A stretch of 64,000 bases of DNA from Natronospirillum operosum (GTDB lineage: Bacteria > Pseudomonadota > Gammaproteobacteria > Pseudomonadales > Natronospirillaceae), in NCBI RefSeq assembly GCF_004768465.1, contig NZ_SRMF01000002.1, forward strand, positions 225,606-289,605. Reading direction: 5' to 3'. Shown here in pieces: positions 17,562 through 26,305 of the stretch. The notes below the pieces were generated by a model that saw only the letters and a list, made by a program, of their open reading frames with translations, was not told where the DNA came from and made no database searches. Position numbers and translations under genes: made by a program. Each line of letters opens with the position of its first letter. The first letter of the stretch is position 1.

Positions 17562-18083
17562 CTACAGCGACGCCGCAGCCCGTGAGGCCTGATCATAGAT
17601 CCCGGACAGCGTGCGCAAGGTGGCGGCCAGTTGGGTCAGAGTGTCCTGATCCAGATTCAGTTGCTTCAGTGAATTGACCAGGCAGCGCTCGCGATTGTCC
17701 TTGTAGCGCTCGCAGAACGCCCGCCCCTCGTCACTGGTGGCGTAGAAAATTTCCTTGCCCTTCTTGGTGCCGGATACCAGGCCCAGCTTCACCAGCTTCT
17801 TGACGGAATAGGTCACGGTGTGCGTATCCTCGACATTCAGTACAAAGCAGATGTCAGCCACCCGCTTGGCCCGATCCCGGTGATTGATGTTGTGCACCAC
17901 CAGCACGTCCAGCGGGGCCAGAGCGTCGACTCCACTGGCCCTGGCACAGTGCATCATCCAGCGATTGAACGCATTGTTGGCGATAATCAGGCCAAACTCG
18001 TACTCGCTGAGTGCCCCGCCTTTCTCTGATACCAGATGGGACGAAGACACAATGGGGACAGTCGGTACATCACTGGGGGTCAT
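17562..18083 (-). CDS. MarR-like winged-helix transcriptional regulator
   Basis: A 173-residue protein with a single winged-helix domain in the middle (about residues 55-125): a DVLVVHNINHRDRAKRVADIC helix segment, then VTYSVKKLVKLGLV as recognition helix and KGKEIFYATSDEGR as wing. It is of the 'winged helix DNA-binding protein' type related to MarR. It starts 11 nt after the TRAP large permease and is the obvious candidate to control the TRAP and pxpABC genes; a matching inverted repeat lies at 21042-21059. The ligand is probably the transported compound or its product, which is inference. Confidence 0.82.
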   Translation of the reverse strand: MTPSDVPTVPIVSSSHLVSEKGGALSEYEFGLIIANNAFNRWMMHCARASGVDALAPLDVLVVHNINHRDRAKRVADICFVLNVEDTHTVTYSVKKLVKLGLVSGTKKGKEIFYATSDEGRAFCERYKDNRERCLVNSLKQLNLDQDTLTQLAATLRTLSGIYDQASRAAASL

Positions 18084-18093
18084 CGGCTAGCTC

Positions 18094-19398
18094 CTATCGC
18101 GACATTTGCGCCGGCAACGCTGTCACGATTTCCGGGAACCAGGAGATCAGCACGATGGCCAGACCAATCAGCAGGAAGAAGGGCAGCGCCGCCCGGGCGA
18201 CATAGAGAATGTTCTTTCCGGTCAGAGATTGCAGCACAAACAGGTTGAAGCCGACTGGCGGCGTGATCTGTGCCATCTCAATGACCAGCACAATGTATAT
18301 GCCGAACCAGAGCAAATCAATGCCGGCCGCTGCCACCATGGGCAGCATGATCGATGTGGAGAGCAGGACCACCGAGATGCCATCGAGAAAACAGCCCAGA
18401 ATGATGAACAGAATGGTCAGATAGACCAGCAGCATCATGGGCGACAGCTCCAGCGCATCAATCATGCCCACCAGCATTCTCGGTATACCCAGGAACGCCA
18501 TGGCCACGGTGAGAAAATGCGCCGCCACCAGAATGAGGGCAATCATGCAGGAGGTCCGCACGGCCCCCATCAGGCTGTCGAAGAAAGTCTGCCGATTCAG
18601 CCCTCCGGAAAGCAAGGCCAGAATCAGGGCCCCGGTCACACCGACGGCAGCCGCCTCGGTGGTGGTGGCAAAGCCGCCATAAATGGACCCCAGGACGAAC
18701 CCGATCAGGCCCAGTACCGGCAGCAGATAGCGCAGCGCGACCAACCGTTCCTTCCAGCTATGGCGCACGTCCGGGCTGTTGTCCACCCCGCCCTTGTTGA
18801 GCCAGGACCAGATCATGGTATAGGCCATGAACAGCACAATCAGCAGCAGGCCCGGCAAGGCCCCGGCGATAAAGAGTCGGGCTATGCTTACTTCCGCAGC
18901 GACACCGTAAACAATCAGAATGATACTGGGCGGGATAAGAAAGCCCAGCGTGCCCGAACCGGCCAGGGTGGCAATGGACATGCGCTCGTTGTAACCCCGC
19001 GCGCGCAATTCCGGCAGCGTCATCTTGCCGACTGTGGCCGCCGTGGCGGCAGACGATCCCGATACGGCGGCAAACAGGCCGCAACTGAGGATATTGACAT
19101 GCAGCAGCCTGCCCGGCAGCGCCCCCAGCCAGGGCGTCAGCCCCTTGAACAGGTCGGATGCCAGACGCGTGCGAAACAGGATTTCCCCCATCCAGATGAA
19201 CAGCGGCAACGCCGCCAGCGACCAGCTCGTCGAACTGCTCCAGGCACTTGAGGCAAAAATGAGGCCGTAGGTTTCCGACCCGTACAGAATGACCCCGACC
19301 AGGGCTACCGTCATCAGGGACAGCGATACCCAGAAGCCGAAAGCCAGCAGCGACAGCATGAGTACCGCCAGAATGATGCCTATGGTGATACTGTCCAT
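18094..19398 (-). CDS. dctM: TRAP transporter large permease, DctM family
   Basis: A 434-residue integral membrane protein with about 12 helices and the usual DctM length. Conserved stretches include SGSSAATAATVGKMTLPEL in the first half, LIPPSIILIVYG and, near the C-terminus, TPPVGFNLFVLQSLTG. It is the ion-coupled translocation subunit for a substrate delivered by the periplasmic DctP protein. Its ATG overlaps the TGA of dctQ by one base (TGATG), so the two permease subunits are translationally coupled. Facing pxpABC, it probably imports 5-oxoproline or a related lactam. Confidence 0.94.
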   Translation of the reverse strand: MDSITIGIILAVLMLSLLAFGFWVSLSLMTVALVGVILYGSETYGLIFASSAWSSSTSWSLAALPLFIWMGEILFRTRLASDLFKGLTPWLGALPGRLLHVNILSCGLFAAVSGSSAATAATVGKMTLPELRARGYNERMSIATLAGSGTLGFLIPPSIILIVYGVAAEVSIARLFIAGALPGLLLIVLFMAYTMIWSWLNKGGVDNSPDVRHSWKERLVALRYLLPVLGLIGFVLGSIYGGFATTTEAAAVGVTGALILALLSGGLNRQTFFDSLMGAVRTSCMIALILVAAHFLTVAMAFLGIPRMLVGMIDALELSPMMLLVYLTILFIILGCFLDGISVVLLSTSIMLPMVAAAGIDLLWFGIYIVLVIEMAQITPPVGFNLFVLQSLTGKNILYVARAALPFFLLIGLAIVLISWFPEIVTALPAQMSR

Positions 19399-19952
19399 CA
19401 GCGCTCTCCCGCTTCGGCTGGGCCTTCCTGCAGCAGCTCTTCCAGTTCTTCCATTTCGTCGTCCTGTCCGTGGTAGCTGGGCTTGCCGGTACGAATCGTG
19501 TGCACCAGTTCATCCAGCATGGCGATATTGAAGATGACGGCTCCGACGGCGACCGGCACCTGCACCATCCAGATATCAACCGAGATGTAGCCGCGACTGC
19601 GCTCATTGAAGACGTAGCTTTCCCACACCATGTGAATCAGCCAGTACGTCATGAAGCAGGCCAGTGCCAGCCCCAGCACCAGCACCGCGATCTCCTGCCA
19701 GTAACGGGTCTTGCCGCGCAGGTTGCGGATCAGGATATTGACCCGAATATGGCCGCCGGTACGCAGGGTGTAAGCCAGGGCCAGGAAGCTTGATGCGCCC
19801 AGAAACCAGCCGGAAAAATCTTCCGTGGAGGGCACCAGAATGCCAAACCAGCGCCCGATGATCTGCGCCATGATCAGAACCACGATGGCCATCACGAACA
19901 GGCCGGCCAGAAAACCGGCGCCGGTGTACAGCAAATCGAGACTTTTACGCAT
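19398..19952 (-). CDS. dctQ: TRAP transporter small permease, DctQ family
   Basis: A 184-residue protein with four membrane helices (about residues 8-30, 50-70, 88-108, 128-150), the standard DctQ topology. The start is the ATG at 19952 (MRKSLDLLYTG) directly preceded by GGAGGCGGAT; the upstream in-frame ATG is not needed and adds a basic non-membrane tail. An acidic C-terminus (EMEELEELLQ) follows the last helix. It partners DctM in the inner membrane. Confidence 0.92.
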   Translation of the reverse strand: MRKSLDLLYTGAGFLAGLFVMAIVVLIMAQIIGRWFGILVPSTEDFSGWFLGASSFLALAYTLRTGGHIRVNILIRNLRGKTRYWQEIAVLVLGLALACFMTYWLIHMVWESYVFNERSRGYISVDIWMVQVPVAVGAVIFNIAMLDELVHTIRTGKPSYHGQDDEMEELEELLQEGPAEAGER

Positions 19953-20015
19953 ATCCGCCTCCAGAACAGGCCATCGCCCATGCAGACGACGACCTGTCGG
20001 CACCACTCTCAGCGC

Positions 20016-20996
20016 TTACTCACCAAAATAGGTTTGCAGCAATTCCTGACCCGCCTCTCCGGCGTCCTCAGCCCACTGGGTGGCCATTTCCTCACCAATG
20101 TCCTCCAGCGCGGAGCGCAGCTCGGCCGTCGGCTCGCTAACCGTCATGCCTTCTTCACGCAGGCGGTTGGTGGCATCCTCGGTTTCCTGAATGCCCATTT
20201 CCCAACCCCGGGCTTCGGCCTGTGCGGCCAGTTCCAGCACGGCAGCCTGATGCTCTTCACTCAGGCGACTGAAAGAACGCTCATTGACGAAGACCATGTT
20301 CTTGGGAATCCATGCCTGTACATCGGTGTAGTGATCCACAAAGTCCCAGGCCTGACTGGACACACCCGTAGCCGGTGAGGTCACCATCGCATTGATCATG
20401 CCGGTGGAGAAAGCCTGCGGTATCTCGGGTTCTTGAACGGTTGTCGGTGCGGCCTGAAACTGCACGGCCAGCTCGGTGGTCATTGGTGAGTAGGATCGCA
20501 TCCGCATACCACGCAGGTCGTCGATGTCAGCAATGGACTCGCGAGTGTAGAACCCCTGGGGCGGCCACGGCACGGCAAACAGCAGGCGCATGCCTTCACT
20601 TGCAAGATGGTCCTCTACCGCCGGCCGGGTGACTTCCCACAACCGCTCGGAAGAATCCCAGTCACTGGCCAGGAACGGAATATTGTCGATTTCGAAAATC
20701 GGGTTGGCATTGCCCAGGTTGGCCATCAGAAGCTCGCCGGCTTGTGCCTGACCGGTGCGCACGGCCCGGTGGATTTCACCCTGCGGAAACAGTGAAGCAC
20801 CCGAGTGCACGGTGATGTCCAGTTCGCCGTCGGTCGCTGCGCGCACCTCGTCGGCAAACTGAACGATATTGATGGTGTGGTGTACGCCGTCGCCATAACC
20901 GGTAGCCAGATCCCAGCGTGTCTGTGCCTGTGCCTGGCTGGCAAAACCGGCAGCCAGAAGTGATATGGCAGTGGCTGCAGTTATCAGTCGTTTCAT
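20016..20996 (-). CDS. dctP: TRAP transporter substrate-binding protein, DctP family
   Basis: A 326-residue periplasmic binding protein. Residues 1-24 (MKRLITAATAISLLAAGFAS...AQA) are a clean Sec signal peptide with an AQA cleavage site. The GASLFPQGEIHRAVRTGQAQAG segment and the GMRMRSYSP segment (around the conserved Arg that binds carboxylate ligands) are typical DctP features. It is the first gene of the minus-strand operon, with dctQ 63 nt downstream. A small-carboxylate ligand is expected; 5-oxoproline is suggested by the divergent pxpABC genes. Confidence 0.94.
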   Translation of the reverse strand: MKRLITAATAISLLAAGFASQAQAQTRWDLATGYGDGVHHTINIVQFADEVRAATDGELDITVHSGASLFPQGEIHRAVRTGQAQAGELLMANLGNANPIFEIDNIPFLASDWDSSERLWEVTRPAVEDHLASEGMRLLFAVPWPPQGFYTRESIADIDDLRGMRMRSYSPMTTELAVQFQAAPTTVQEPEIPQAFSTGMINAMVTSPATGVSSQAWDFVDHYTDVQAWIPKNMVFVNERSFSRLSEEHQAAVLELAAQAEARGWEMGIQETEDATNRLREEGMTVSEPTAELRSALEDIGEEMATQWAEDAGEAGQELLQTYFGE

Positions 20997-21041
20997 ATCT
21001 CGCCTCTCTACTCTTTATTGATTGTTGTTGAGCGTGACAGC

Positions 21042-21059
21042 GTGATTTTTTTGTATCAC
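21042..21059. promoter_or_regulatory. Candidate operator between dctP and pxpA
   Basis: GTGAT-N8-ATCAC is a perfect 5-bp inverted repeat in the AT-rich part of the divergent promoter region. It covers the -35 position expected for the TATAAT at 21072. Two-fold symmetry and this spacing suit a dimeric winged-helix or GntR regulator, for which 17562-18083 is the nearest candidate. Confidence 0.5.
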
Positions 21060-21071
21060 ACACAACAAAAG

Positions 21072-21077
21072 TATAAT
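21072..21077 (+). promoter_or_regulatory. Candidate -10 element for pxpABC
   Basis: A consensus TATAAT lies 179 nt before the pxpA start. The -35 is poor (TTGTAT at 15 nt), so the promoter may need an activator. On the opposite strand a TTGACA at about 21092-21097 and TATACT lie only 14 nt apart, a possible dctP promoter of non-standard spacing. Confidence 0.35.
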
Positions 21078-21255
21078 ATGCAGACTAAATGTCAACTATT
21101 CATCGACGTTTTATCAACATAATATAACAAGCAAAGGCTGGGCCAGAGTTCCGCAACAGACCTGAAATCGAACTTGCCCGACCGCCGGAATGCCACCGAT
21201 TATCTGTTGGTTATCTGTTAAAGTGGCGCCCATCCGCACCCGAGGAGGTAAAACC

Positions 21256-21993
21256 ATGCGCTTGAACTGTGACCTTGGAGAAAGCTTCGGCCCCTGGAAA
21301 ATGGGCCTGGACGAGGCTGTGATGCCATTGATAGACATGGCCAATATCGCCTGTGGTTTTCATGCGTCAGACCCGCTGACCATGCAGCGCACGCTCTCGA
21401 TGGCAGCCGAACATGGCGTTGAAATCGGTGCTCACCCGGCTTACCCGGATCTGGTCGGCTTTGGTCGACGCTCCATGCAATGCACCAAAGAGGAACTGCA
21501 GAGCATGATCTGGTACCAGGCTGGTGCACTGGATGGCATTGCCCGCACCGTTGGTCTGCAGGTGTCCTATATCAAACCTCATGGGGCGCTGAACAACGAC
21601 ATGATGCGCTCTGAAGAGCAATTGCGTACTGTCATGGAGGCCGTCGCTGCCTATGGCGATGATGTGCGCCTCATGGTGCCGGTCAGTCGCCAGTGGGAAA
21701 CCCATCAGGCCATGGCCAGGGAGATCGGCATAGAACTGATACTGGAAGCCTTCGCCGATCGCGCCTATGACGACGAAGGGCTGCTGGTCGCACGCAGCAT
21801 TGCAGGCAGTGTGCATCACGACGAAGCCACCATTGTGCAGCAGGCCCGGTCTTTCGCGGAGCGCGCCGGCCTGACATCCGTCAGCGGTCAGTGGCTGGAC
21901 TTGCCGGCGCAGTCACTGTGTGTGCACGGCGACAACCCCGAGTCCGTGCAGGCGGTGCAGGCCATCCGCAACGCACTGGATGCAGGCCGATGA
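21256..21993 (+). CDS. pxpA: 5-oxoprolinase subunit A (LamB/YcsF family)
   Basis: A 245-residue LamB/YcsF protein starting MRLNCDLGESFG at the ATG with AGGAGGT 8 nt upstream. Hallmarks include NIACGFHASDP, GAHPAYPDLVGFGRR and YIKPHGALNNDM. Together with PxpB and PxpC it forms the bacterial ATP-dependent 5-oxoprolinase, opening 5-oxo-L-proline (pyroglutamate) to glutamate in the cytoplasm. All three subunit genes are present in order with overlapping starts and stops. An upstream in-frame start at 21190 lacks a ribosome site and is rejected. Confidence 0.95.
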   Translation: MRLNCDLGESFGPWKMGLDEAVMPLIDMANIACGFHASDPLTMQRTLSMAAEHGVEIGAHPAYPDLVGFGRRSMQCTKEELQSMIWYQAGALDGIARTVGLQVSYIKPHGALNNDMMRSEEQLRTVMEAVAAYGDDVRLMVPVSRQWETHQAMAREIGIELILEAFADRAYDDEGLLVARSIAGSVHHDEATIVQQARSFAERAGLTSVSGQWLDLPAQSLCVHGDNPESVQAVQAIRNALDAGR

Positions 21994-22694
21994 GCGACTC
22001 GACCATGCGCGTGGAAGCGGTCTCGGAGGACACCGCCATGATTCGCTTCGGCGACACCATCAGCGAGGCCCTGATTCCGCAGATAGTGGCGCTGGAGAAA
22101 CGAATCGAACAACGTCTGGGGCCGCTTGTGATCGATCTGGTGCCCTCCTATACCACACTGCTCGTGCACTATGATCTGAATCGGGCCGACTTCCGTCATG
22201 TGCTGCGCGAGCTGCGCCACCTGGTGGCAGACCTGGAGGCACACCCGGAAGATGCGCCTGCGGGCCGCCAGGTGGAAATACCGGTATGGTACGACCCGAC
22301 CGTCGGTTACGACCTCGAGGCTCTGGCCGAGCGCCATGAGCTGAGCGTGGACGAGGTCATTGGCATCCACAGCGGCAAGTCCTATCAGGTATTTGCCATT
22401 GGCTTCAACCCGGGGTTCGGCTTTCTGGGTCGGGTGGACGATCGAATCGCCACACCGCGCCACAAGTCCCCGCGCGAGGCCATTGATCCCGGCAGTGTCG
22501 GTATTGCCGATGCACAGACCGCGATTTACCCACGCCTGTCACCCGGCGGCTGGCAGATCATCGGCCGCAGTCCACAGCTGATGTTCGATCCGGAGCAGGA
22601 TCCGGCCCACGCGTCGCTGCTGCAGGTAGGCGACACCGTGACCTTTCGGCCTATCGACCGTGACACCTTCATCAGTCTGGGAGGCCAGTTGTGA
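21990..22694 (+). CDS. pxpB: 5-oxoprolinase subunit B (KipI family)
   Basis: A 234-residue protein of the KipI / allophanate-hydrolase-subunit-1 fold. GFNPGFGFLGRVDDRIATPR near residue 135 and SVGIADAQTAIYPRLSPGGW near residue 170 are diagnostic. Its ATG overlaps the pxpA TGA (ATGA), implying a fixed stoichiometry with the A subunit. The B. subtilis homologue was first known as a sporulation kinase inhibitor; with A and C beside it the 5-oxoprolinase role is the well-supported reading. Confidence 0.95.
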   Translation: MSDSTMRVEAVSEDTAMIRFGDTISEALIPQIVALEKRIEQRLGPLVIDLVPSYTTLLVHYDLNRADFRHVLRELRHLVADLEAHPEDAPAGRQVEIPVWYDPTVGYDLEALAERHELSVDEVIGIHSGKSYQVFAIGFNPGFGFLGRVDDRIATPRHKSPREAIDPGSVGIADAQTAIYPRLSPGGWQIIGRSPQLMFDPEQDPAHASLLQVGDTVTFRPIDRDTFISLGGQL

Positions 22695-23647
22695 ACAATC
22701 TCAGGATCATCACCCCGGGCTGGTTTACCATCATCCAGGACAGGGGTCGCAAGGGTGCTCAGCGTGCCGGTCTGACCGAAGGCGGTGCTGCAGACGAGCA
22801 TGCCTACCTGTGGGCCAACAAGCTGCTGGACAACCCGATGAATGCCGCCTGTCTGGAAGTTCTGATGGGCAATTTCGAGGCTGTACTGAGTGCCGACGCA
22901 CTGCTGTCGGTCACCGGTGCGGATCTGGAATTCAGCATCAACGGCCAGCCGGCTGAAAACTGGAGCACGCACCCGGTGCAGGCCGGCGACCGCATCGAGT
23001 TTCGCCGCCCGCTCAACGGTCTGCGTGCCTATCTTGGTGTAGCCGGGGGCTGGCTGACACCGGAGCTGTTCTCCAGTCGTTCGGTGGTCACGCGCGAGGG
23101 GCTGGGCGGTCTCGACGGCGGGCCTCTGCGCGAGCACGACGAACTACCCTTCGGGCCACAACAAGCCACCTTCCGGCGCCAACTGGCACCGCGCTACATT
23201 CCCGACTACAGCAGCCCGCTGACCCTGCGCCTGGTGCCGTGCTACCAGCACGACCTGTTCAGCCCGCAGGATCGACGCCGCTTCAGCAGCGAGGAATATC
23301 GGATCAGCCAGCGGATAGATCGCATGGGGTACCGCCTGGAAGGTCCGGTCATTACCCCCGAAGTCGGCGGCATCATCTCCGAGGGCATTGCGCTCGGTGC
23401 GGTACAGGTACCCAGAGACGGTCAGCCCATAGTGCTGCTGCGTGATCGACAGACCATAGGTGGCTACCCGAAGATTGGCTGCGTATCGTCACTGGGCTGC
23501 AGCCAACTGGCTCAGCGCGGGCCCGGCGCACCCATCCAGTTCGAGTTCGTGACGCTGGAATCGGTGCAGGCAGAGCGGCTGCTGTTCAATCGCTTCTTTG
23601 CCGCCAGCCAGTGGCACAGCTCCGGAGAGGAACTGGTCTGGCCCTGA
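22691..23647 (+). CDS. pxpC: 5-oxoprolinase subunit C (KipA family)
   Basis: A 318-residue protein of the KipA / allophanate-hydrolase-subunit-2 fold. It starts with a GTG overlapping the pxpB stop (GTGA). Typical segments are TIIQDRGRKGAQRAGLTEGG near the N-terminus, AYLGVAGGW, SRSVVTREGLGG and DRQTIGGYPKIG near the C-terminus. It forms the B-C heteromer that binds ATP and works with PxpA. No biotin-carboxylase domain is fused or adjacent, which argues against urea amidolyase. Confidence 0.95.
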   Translation: MNNLRIITPGWFTIIQDRGRKGAQRAGLTEGGAADEHAYLWANKLLDNPMNAACLEVLMGNFEAVLSADALLSVTGADLEFSINGQPAENWSTHPVQAGDRIEFRRPLNGLRAYLGVAGGWLTPELFSSRSVVTREGLGGLDGGPLREHDELPFGPQQATFRRQLAPRYIPDYSSPLTLRLVPCYQHDLFSPQDRRRFSSEEYRISQRIDRMGYRLEGPVITPEVGGIISEGIALGAVQVPRDGQPIVLLRDRQTIGGYPKIGCVSSLGCSQLAQRGPGAPIQFEFVTLESVQAERLLFNRFFAASQWHSSGEELVWP

Positions 23648-23663
23648 GCGGCGCTCAGGCCGT

Positions 23664-23972
23664 TCAGGGCTGGTACTGCACCTCCACATCGATCGAGCGC
23701 ACGCGTACGCCCAGGTCCTGCTCCAGGCGCCCCTGCAGTGTCTGCGCCAGCGGTACCACATGTGACTGATAGCTGAGCGTTTCCAGGGCGGGTACGGCGG
23801 CGGTGATGTCTTCGCGCAGGTGCTCGAGTGGGGTGTGATAACCCGCTTCGAGATGGGCGCGCAAAAACACCCGATAGGCTCTGGACCGGGCTGCGGCCGG
23901 GACAGCAGCGGTTCTGGCCGCATGGTTTTGCACCCGTTGTCGGGCGAAATAATGTTGATTCAGCGTTTCCAT
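23664..23972 (-). CDS. Small hypothetical protein
   Basis: A 102-residue product (ATG at 23972; a GTG at 23975 is in frame). I do not recognise it. It is basic in the N-terminal half with Ala/Arg-rich helices and has a YHTPLEHLREDI segment and a predicted beta-strand end (RVRSIDVEVQY). There is no signal peptide or membrane helix. It is convergent with pxpC (16 nt apart) and divergent from the NarX-like kinase. The reading frame has normal codon use and no clear better alternative on the other strand, so it is probably real. Confidence 0.6.
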   Translation of the reverse strand: METLNQHYFARQRVQNHAARTAAVPAAARSRAYRVFLRAHLEAGYHTPLEHLREDITAAVPALETLSYQSHVVPLAQTLQGRLEQDLGVRVRSIDVEVQYQP

Positions 23973-24207
23973 CACTCAGCTTGCCTCACAGACAGGGTTC
24001 GAATGTCAGCAGGCTGATCAAGAAGCACGGAGGGGAATACAAAGACGAGGCATCAGCGCGCTTTAGCATCATTTGTATACCGCCAGCAAGTTGCTCTTAA
24101 ATCAGCGGTTGAACAGAGACATTAACAGATGCGGTTCAACTGGACAATATCCCCCGTTTTCCCGAACATGGCAGCTTGAGCCGGCCAGAAGAAGTTGTTC
24201 CCGCCTG

Positions 24208-25641
24208 ATGAATACAGAAGTTTCAACAACCGCTCGGCGGCGCCCGGGCAATCTGTTTCAGCACTATCCGATCACTCTGCGCCTGGTGGCGGGGCTGGTG
24301 CTGCTGGCCGGGCTCGCCCTGGCGAGCATGACGTCCACGCTCTGGCTGGCCAGCAGCGTCGAGGGTGATGCCCGGGCCATCAACGAGGCCGGCGCCCTGC
24401 GCATGAGCACCTATCGCCTGCTGGTGGTCTCCCACGAACGGGTGCCCGGACTCATTCACCCATCCTCCATGGAGCCTCGCGCCACCTACTGGCGGCGGGA
24501 CTTCGAACTGCGACTGCACAGCCCGACCCTGCGCTTCGCCTTGCCGGACGACCCCACGCACGCGGTGAATCTGGCTCTGACACAGGTGGAAAACGCCTGG
24601 GCCAGCTCCGCTCTGGCCACCGGAGATCGCATGCCCACACTGGTGGAAGCGCAAGGCCTGGTCGAGGTGATCGACCGTTTTGTGTCGGCGCTTGAGGAAT
24701 ACAGTGAACGCAAGCTGACCCTGATCCGGATCACGCTGTGGACCTTTGCCGGCCTCGCCGGACTGCTGGTCGTGGTGCTCGGTATCTGGCTGTGGCGTGC
24801 CGTGATAAGACCGCTGGGTCGTCTGATCGAGCAGGCCGCAGCGCTTCAGCAGACCCGCCTGCATGCCCGCAGTGCACTCAAGGGACGCGGCGAACTGGCC
24901 ACCCTGAGTCGCAGCCTGGACCTGATGGCCGCCGAGCTGTCGGCGATCTATGCGAATATGCAGGCGCAGATTGACGAACGCACCCGCAGCCTGGCCGATG
25001 AACGCGCGCGCGTGGCCCTGCAGGAGGAGCGCTCGGTAATAGCCCGCGAGTTGCATGACTCCCTGGCGCAGACCCTGACCTACCAGAAGATGCAGTTGTC
25101 GCTGCTGCAAACACGCCTGCAGGGCCGCTATCCGGAGGACTCGGACTGGCAGGAAACGGTGTCCATACTGCGCACCAATGTGAACGAGGGCTACCGCAAG
25201 CTGCGCGAGCTGCTGTCGACCTTCCGCCTGCAACTGAATCACCCGGATCTGGATACGGCTCTGGCGTCTACCGTCTCCGAATTGCAACCCAACACCCCGA
25301 CCCATCTGCTTGTCGCCGGCCGCTTTGGTGATCTGGGGCTGGCCCCGCAGCGGGAAATCCATATTCTGCACATTCTGCGCGAGGCTCTGAGCAATATCAT
25401 CAAGCATGCCGAAGCCGAGACGGCGCAGGTCTCGATCGAGCGCCGGTACAACGAAGTTTCGGTGCGCGTCAGCGATGATGGCCGCGGCCTGCCCGTGGCA
25501 GTGCAGGAAGATGGCCAGCAGCACTGGGGTCTGAGTATACTGGGCGAACGAGCCAGACAGCTGGGTGGCACGCTGCAGATCAGGCGGCGCACCGATGGCC
25601 CGGGCACCGAAGTAACCCTGACATTCAGTGTGGAGGCGTGA
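24208..25641 (+). CDS. NarX-type sensor histidine kinase
   Basis: A 477-residue membrane kinase: TM1 about residues 22-45, periplasmic domain, TM2 about 175-195, HAMP, coiled coil, HisKA_3 and HATPase. Immediately after TM1 the AINEAGALRMSTYRL stretch matches the P-box by which NarX/NarQ bind nitrate or nitrite. The phosphorylation motif is ARELHDSLAQTL and the N-box EALSNIIKHAE. There is no nitrate reductase in the window, so the nitrate role is by homology. The start is the ATG at 24208; an in-frame ATG 45 codons upstream adds a sequence with no NarX features. The cognate regulator follows after 9 nt. Confidence 0.9.
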   Translation: MNTEVSTTARRRPGNLFQHYPITLRLVAGLVLLAGLALASMTSTLWLASSVEGDARAINEAGALRMSTYRLLVVSHERVPGLIHPSSMEPRATYWRRDFELRLHSPTLRFALPDDPTHAVNLALTQVENAWASSALATGDRMPTLVEAQGLVEVIDRFVSALEEYSERKLTLIRITLWTFAGLAGLLVVVLGIWLWRAVIRPLGRLIEQAAALQQTRLHARSALKGRGELATLSRSLDLMAAELSAIYANMQAQIDERTRSLADERARVALQEERSVIARELHDSLAQTLTYQKMQLSLLQTRLQGRYPEDSDWQETVSILRTNVNEGYRKLRELLSTFRLQLNHPDLDTALASTVSELQPNTPTHLLVAGRFGDLGLAPQREIHILHILREALSNIIKHAEAETAQVSIERRYNEVSVRVSDDGRGLPVAVQEDGQQHWGLSILGERARQLGGTLQIRRRTDGPGTEVTLTFSVEA

Positions 25642-25650
25642 CCAGACACC

Positions 25651-26304
25651 ATGGCAGATACCGCAGAAATCATTGCCGATGTACTGATCGTCGACGATCA
25701 CCCCCTGCTGCGCTCCGGCCTGCAGCAGATCCTGGCCCTGCGCCCGCAACTGCGCATGGTCGGCACGGCCGGTGACGGTGAGAGTGCATTGCAGGAAGCC
25801 GAGCGCCTGGAGCCTGACCTGATCCTGCTGGATCTGAATCTGCCTGACATGCATGGCCTCAAGGTACTGCAGGCCCTGCGCCAGAGCGGCTCGGATGCAC
25901 GGGTGGTGGTCTTCACGGTATCCGATGAGCAGAGCGATATCGCGGCCGCCATGCGCATGGGCGCCGATGGCTATCTGCTCAAGGATACGGAGCCGGAAGA
26001 TCTGGTGACCGCACTGGATGCCGCAGTACGTGGCCAGACCACACTGAGCCCGCGCGTACGCGACTATGTACTGGAGCGGGTGCCAGTCAATGATGTGGCG
26101 CGGCAACTGGCCGCCCTGACCCCACGTGAGCGCGGTGTGCTGGAACTGCTGGCCGAAGGCTACAGCAACAAGCTGATCGCTCAGCATCTGGATATTGCCG
26201 AAGGCACGGTCAAGGTTCACGTCAAGCGACTGCTGGCCAAGCTGGGCATGAAATCACGGGTGGAAGCGGCACTCTGGCTGACCCGACAGGCCGGCCACTA
26301 CTGA
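25651..26304 (+). CDS. narL: NarL-type response regulator
   Basis: A 217-residue two-domain regulator. The receiver domain has acidic residues D15/D16 and the phosphoacceptor D61 in LILLDLNLPDMHG. The C-terminal LuxR-type helix-turn-helix reads LTPRERGVLELLAEG and then NKLIAQHLDIAEGTVKVH, close to NarL. It pairs with the kinase 9 nt upstream. Its TGA is one base from the stop of the convergent regulator at 26306. The narL symbol rests on similarity and on the P-box kinase, not on a known regulon here. Confidence 0.88.
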   Translation: MADTAEIIADVLIVDDHPLLRSGLQQILALRPQLRMVGTAGDGESALQEAERLEPDLILLDLNLPDMHGLKVLQALRQSGSDARVVVFTVSDEQSDIAAAMRMGADGYLLKDTEPEDLVTALDAAVRGQTTLSPRVRDYVLERVPVNDVARQLAALTPRERGVLELLAEGYSNKLIAQHLDIAEGTVKVHVKRLLAKLGMKSRVEAALWLTRQAGHY

Positions 26305-26305
26305 G

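Noticed and set aside
21990-23647. Urea amidolyase / allophanate hydrolase reading of the KipI/KipA genes
   Set aside because: No carboxylase or amidase gene is adjacent, and a LamB/YcsF gene precedes them in the PxpABC order.
24223-26220. A 665-codon open frame on the minus strand across the narX/narL genes
   Set aside because: It is a GC-rich shadow of two well-supported genes; its translation is rich in Gln, His and Gly and contains no domain.
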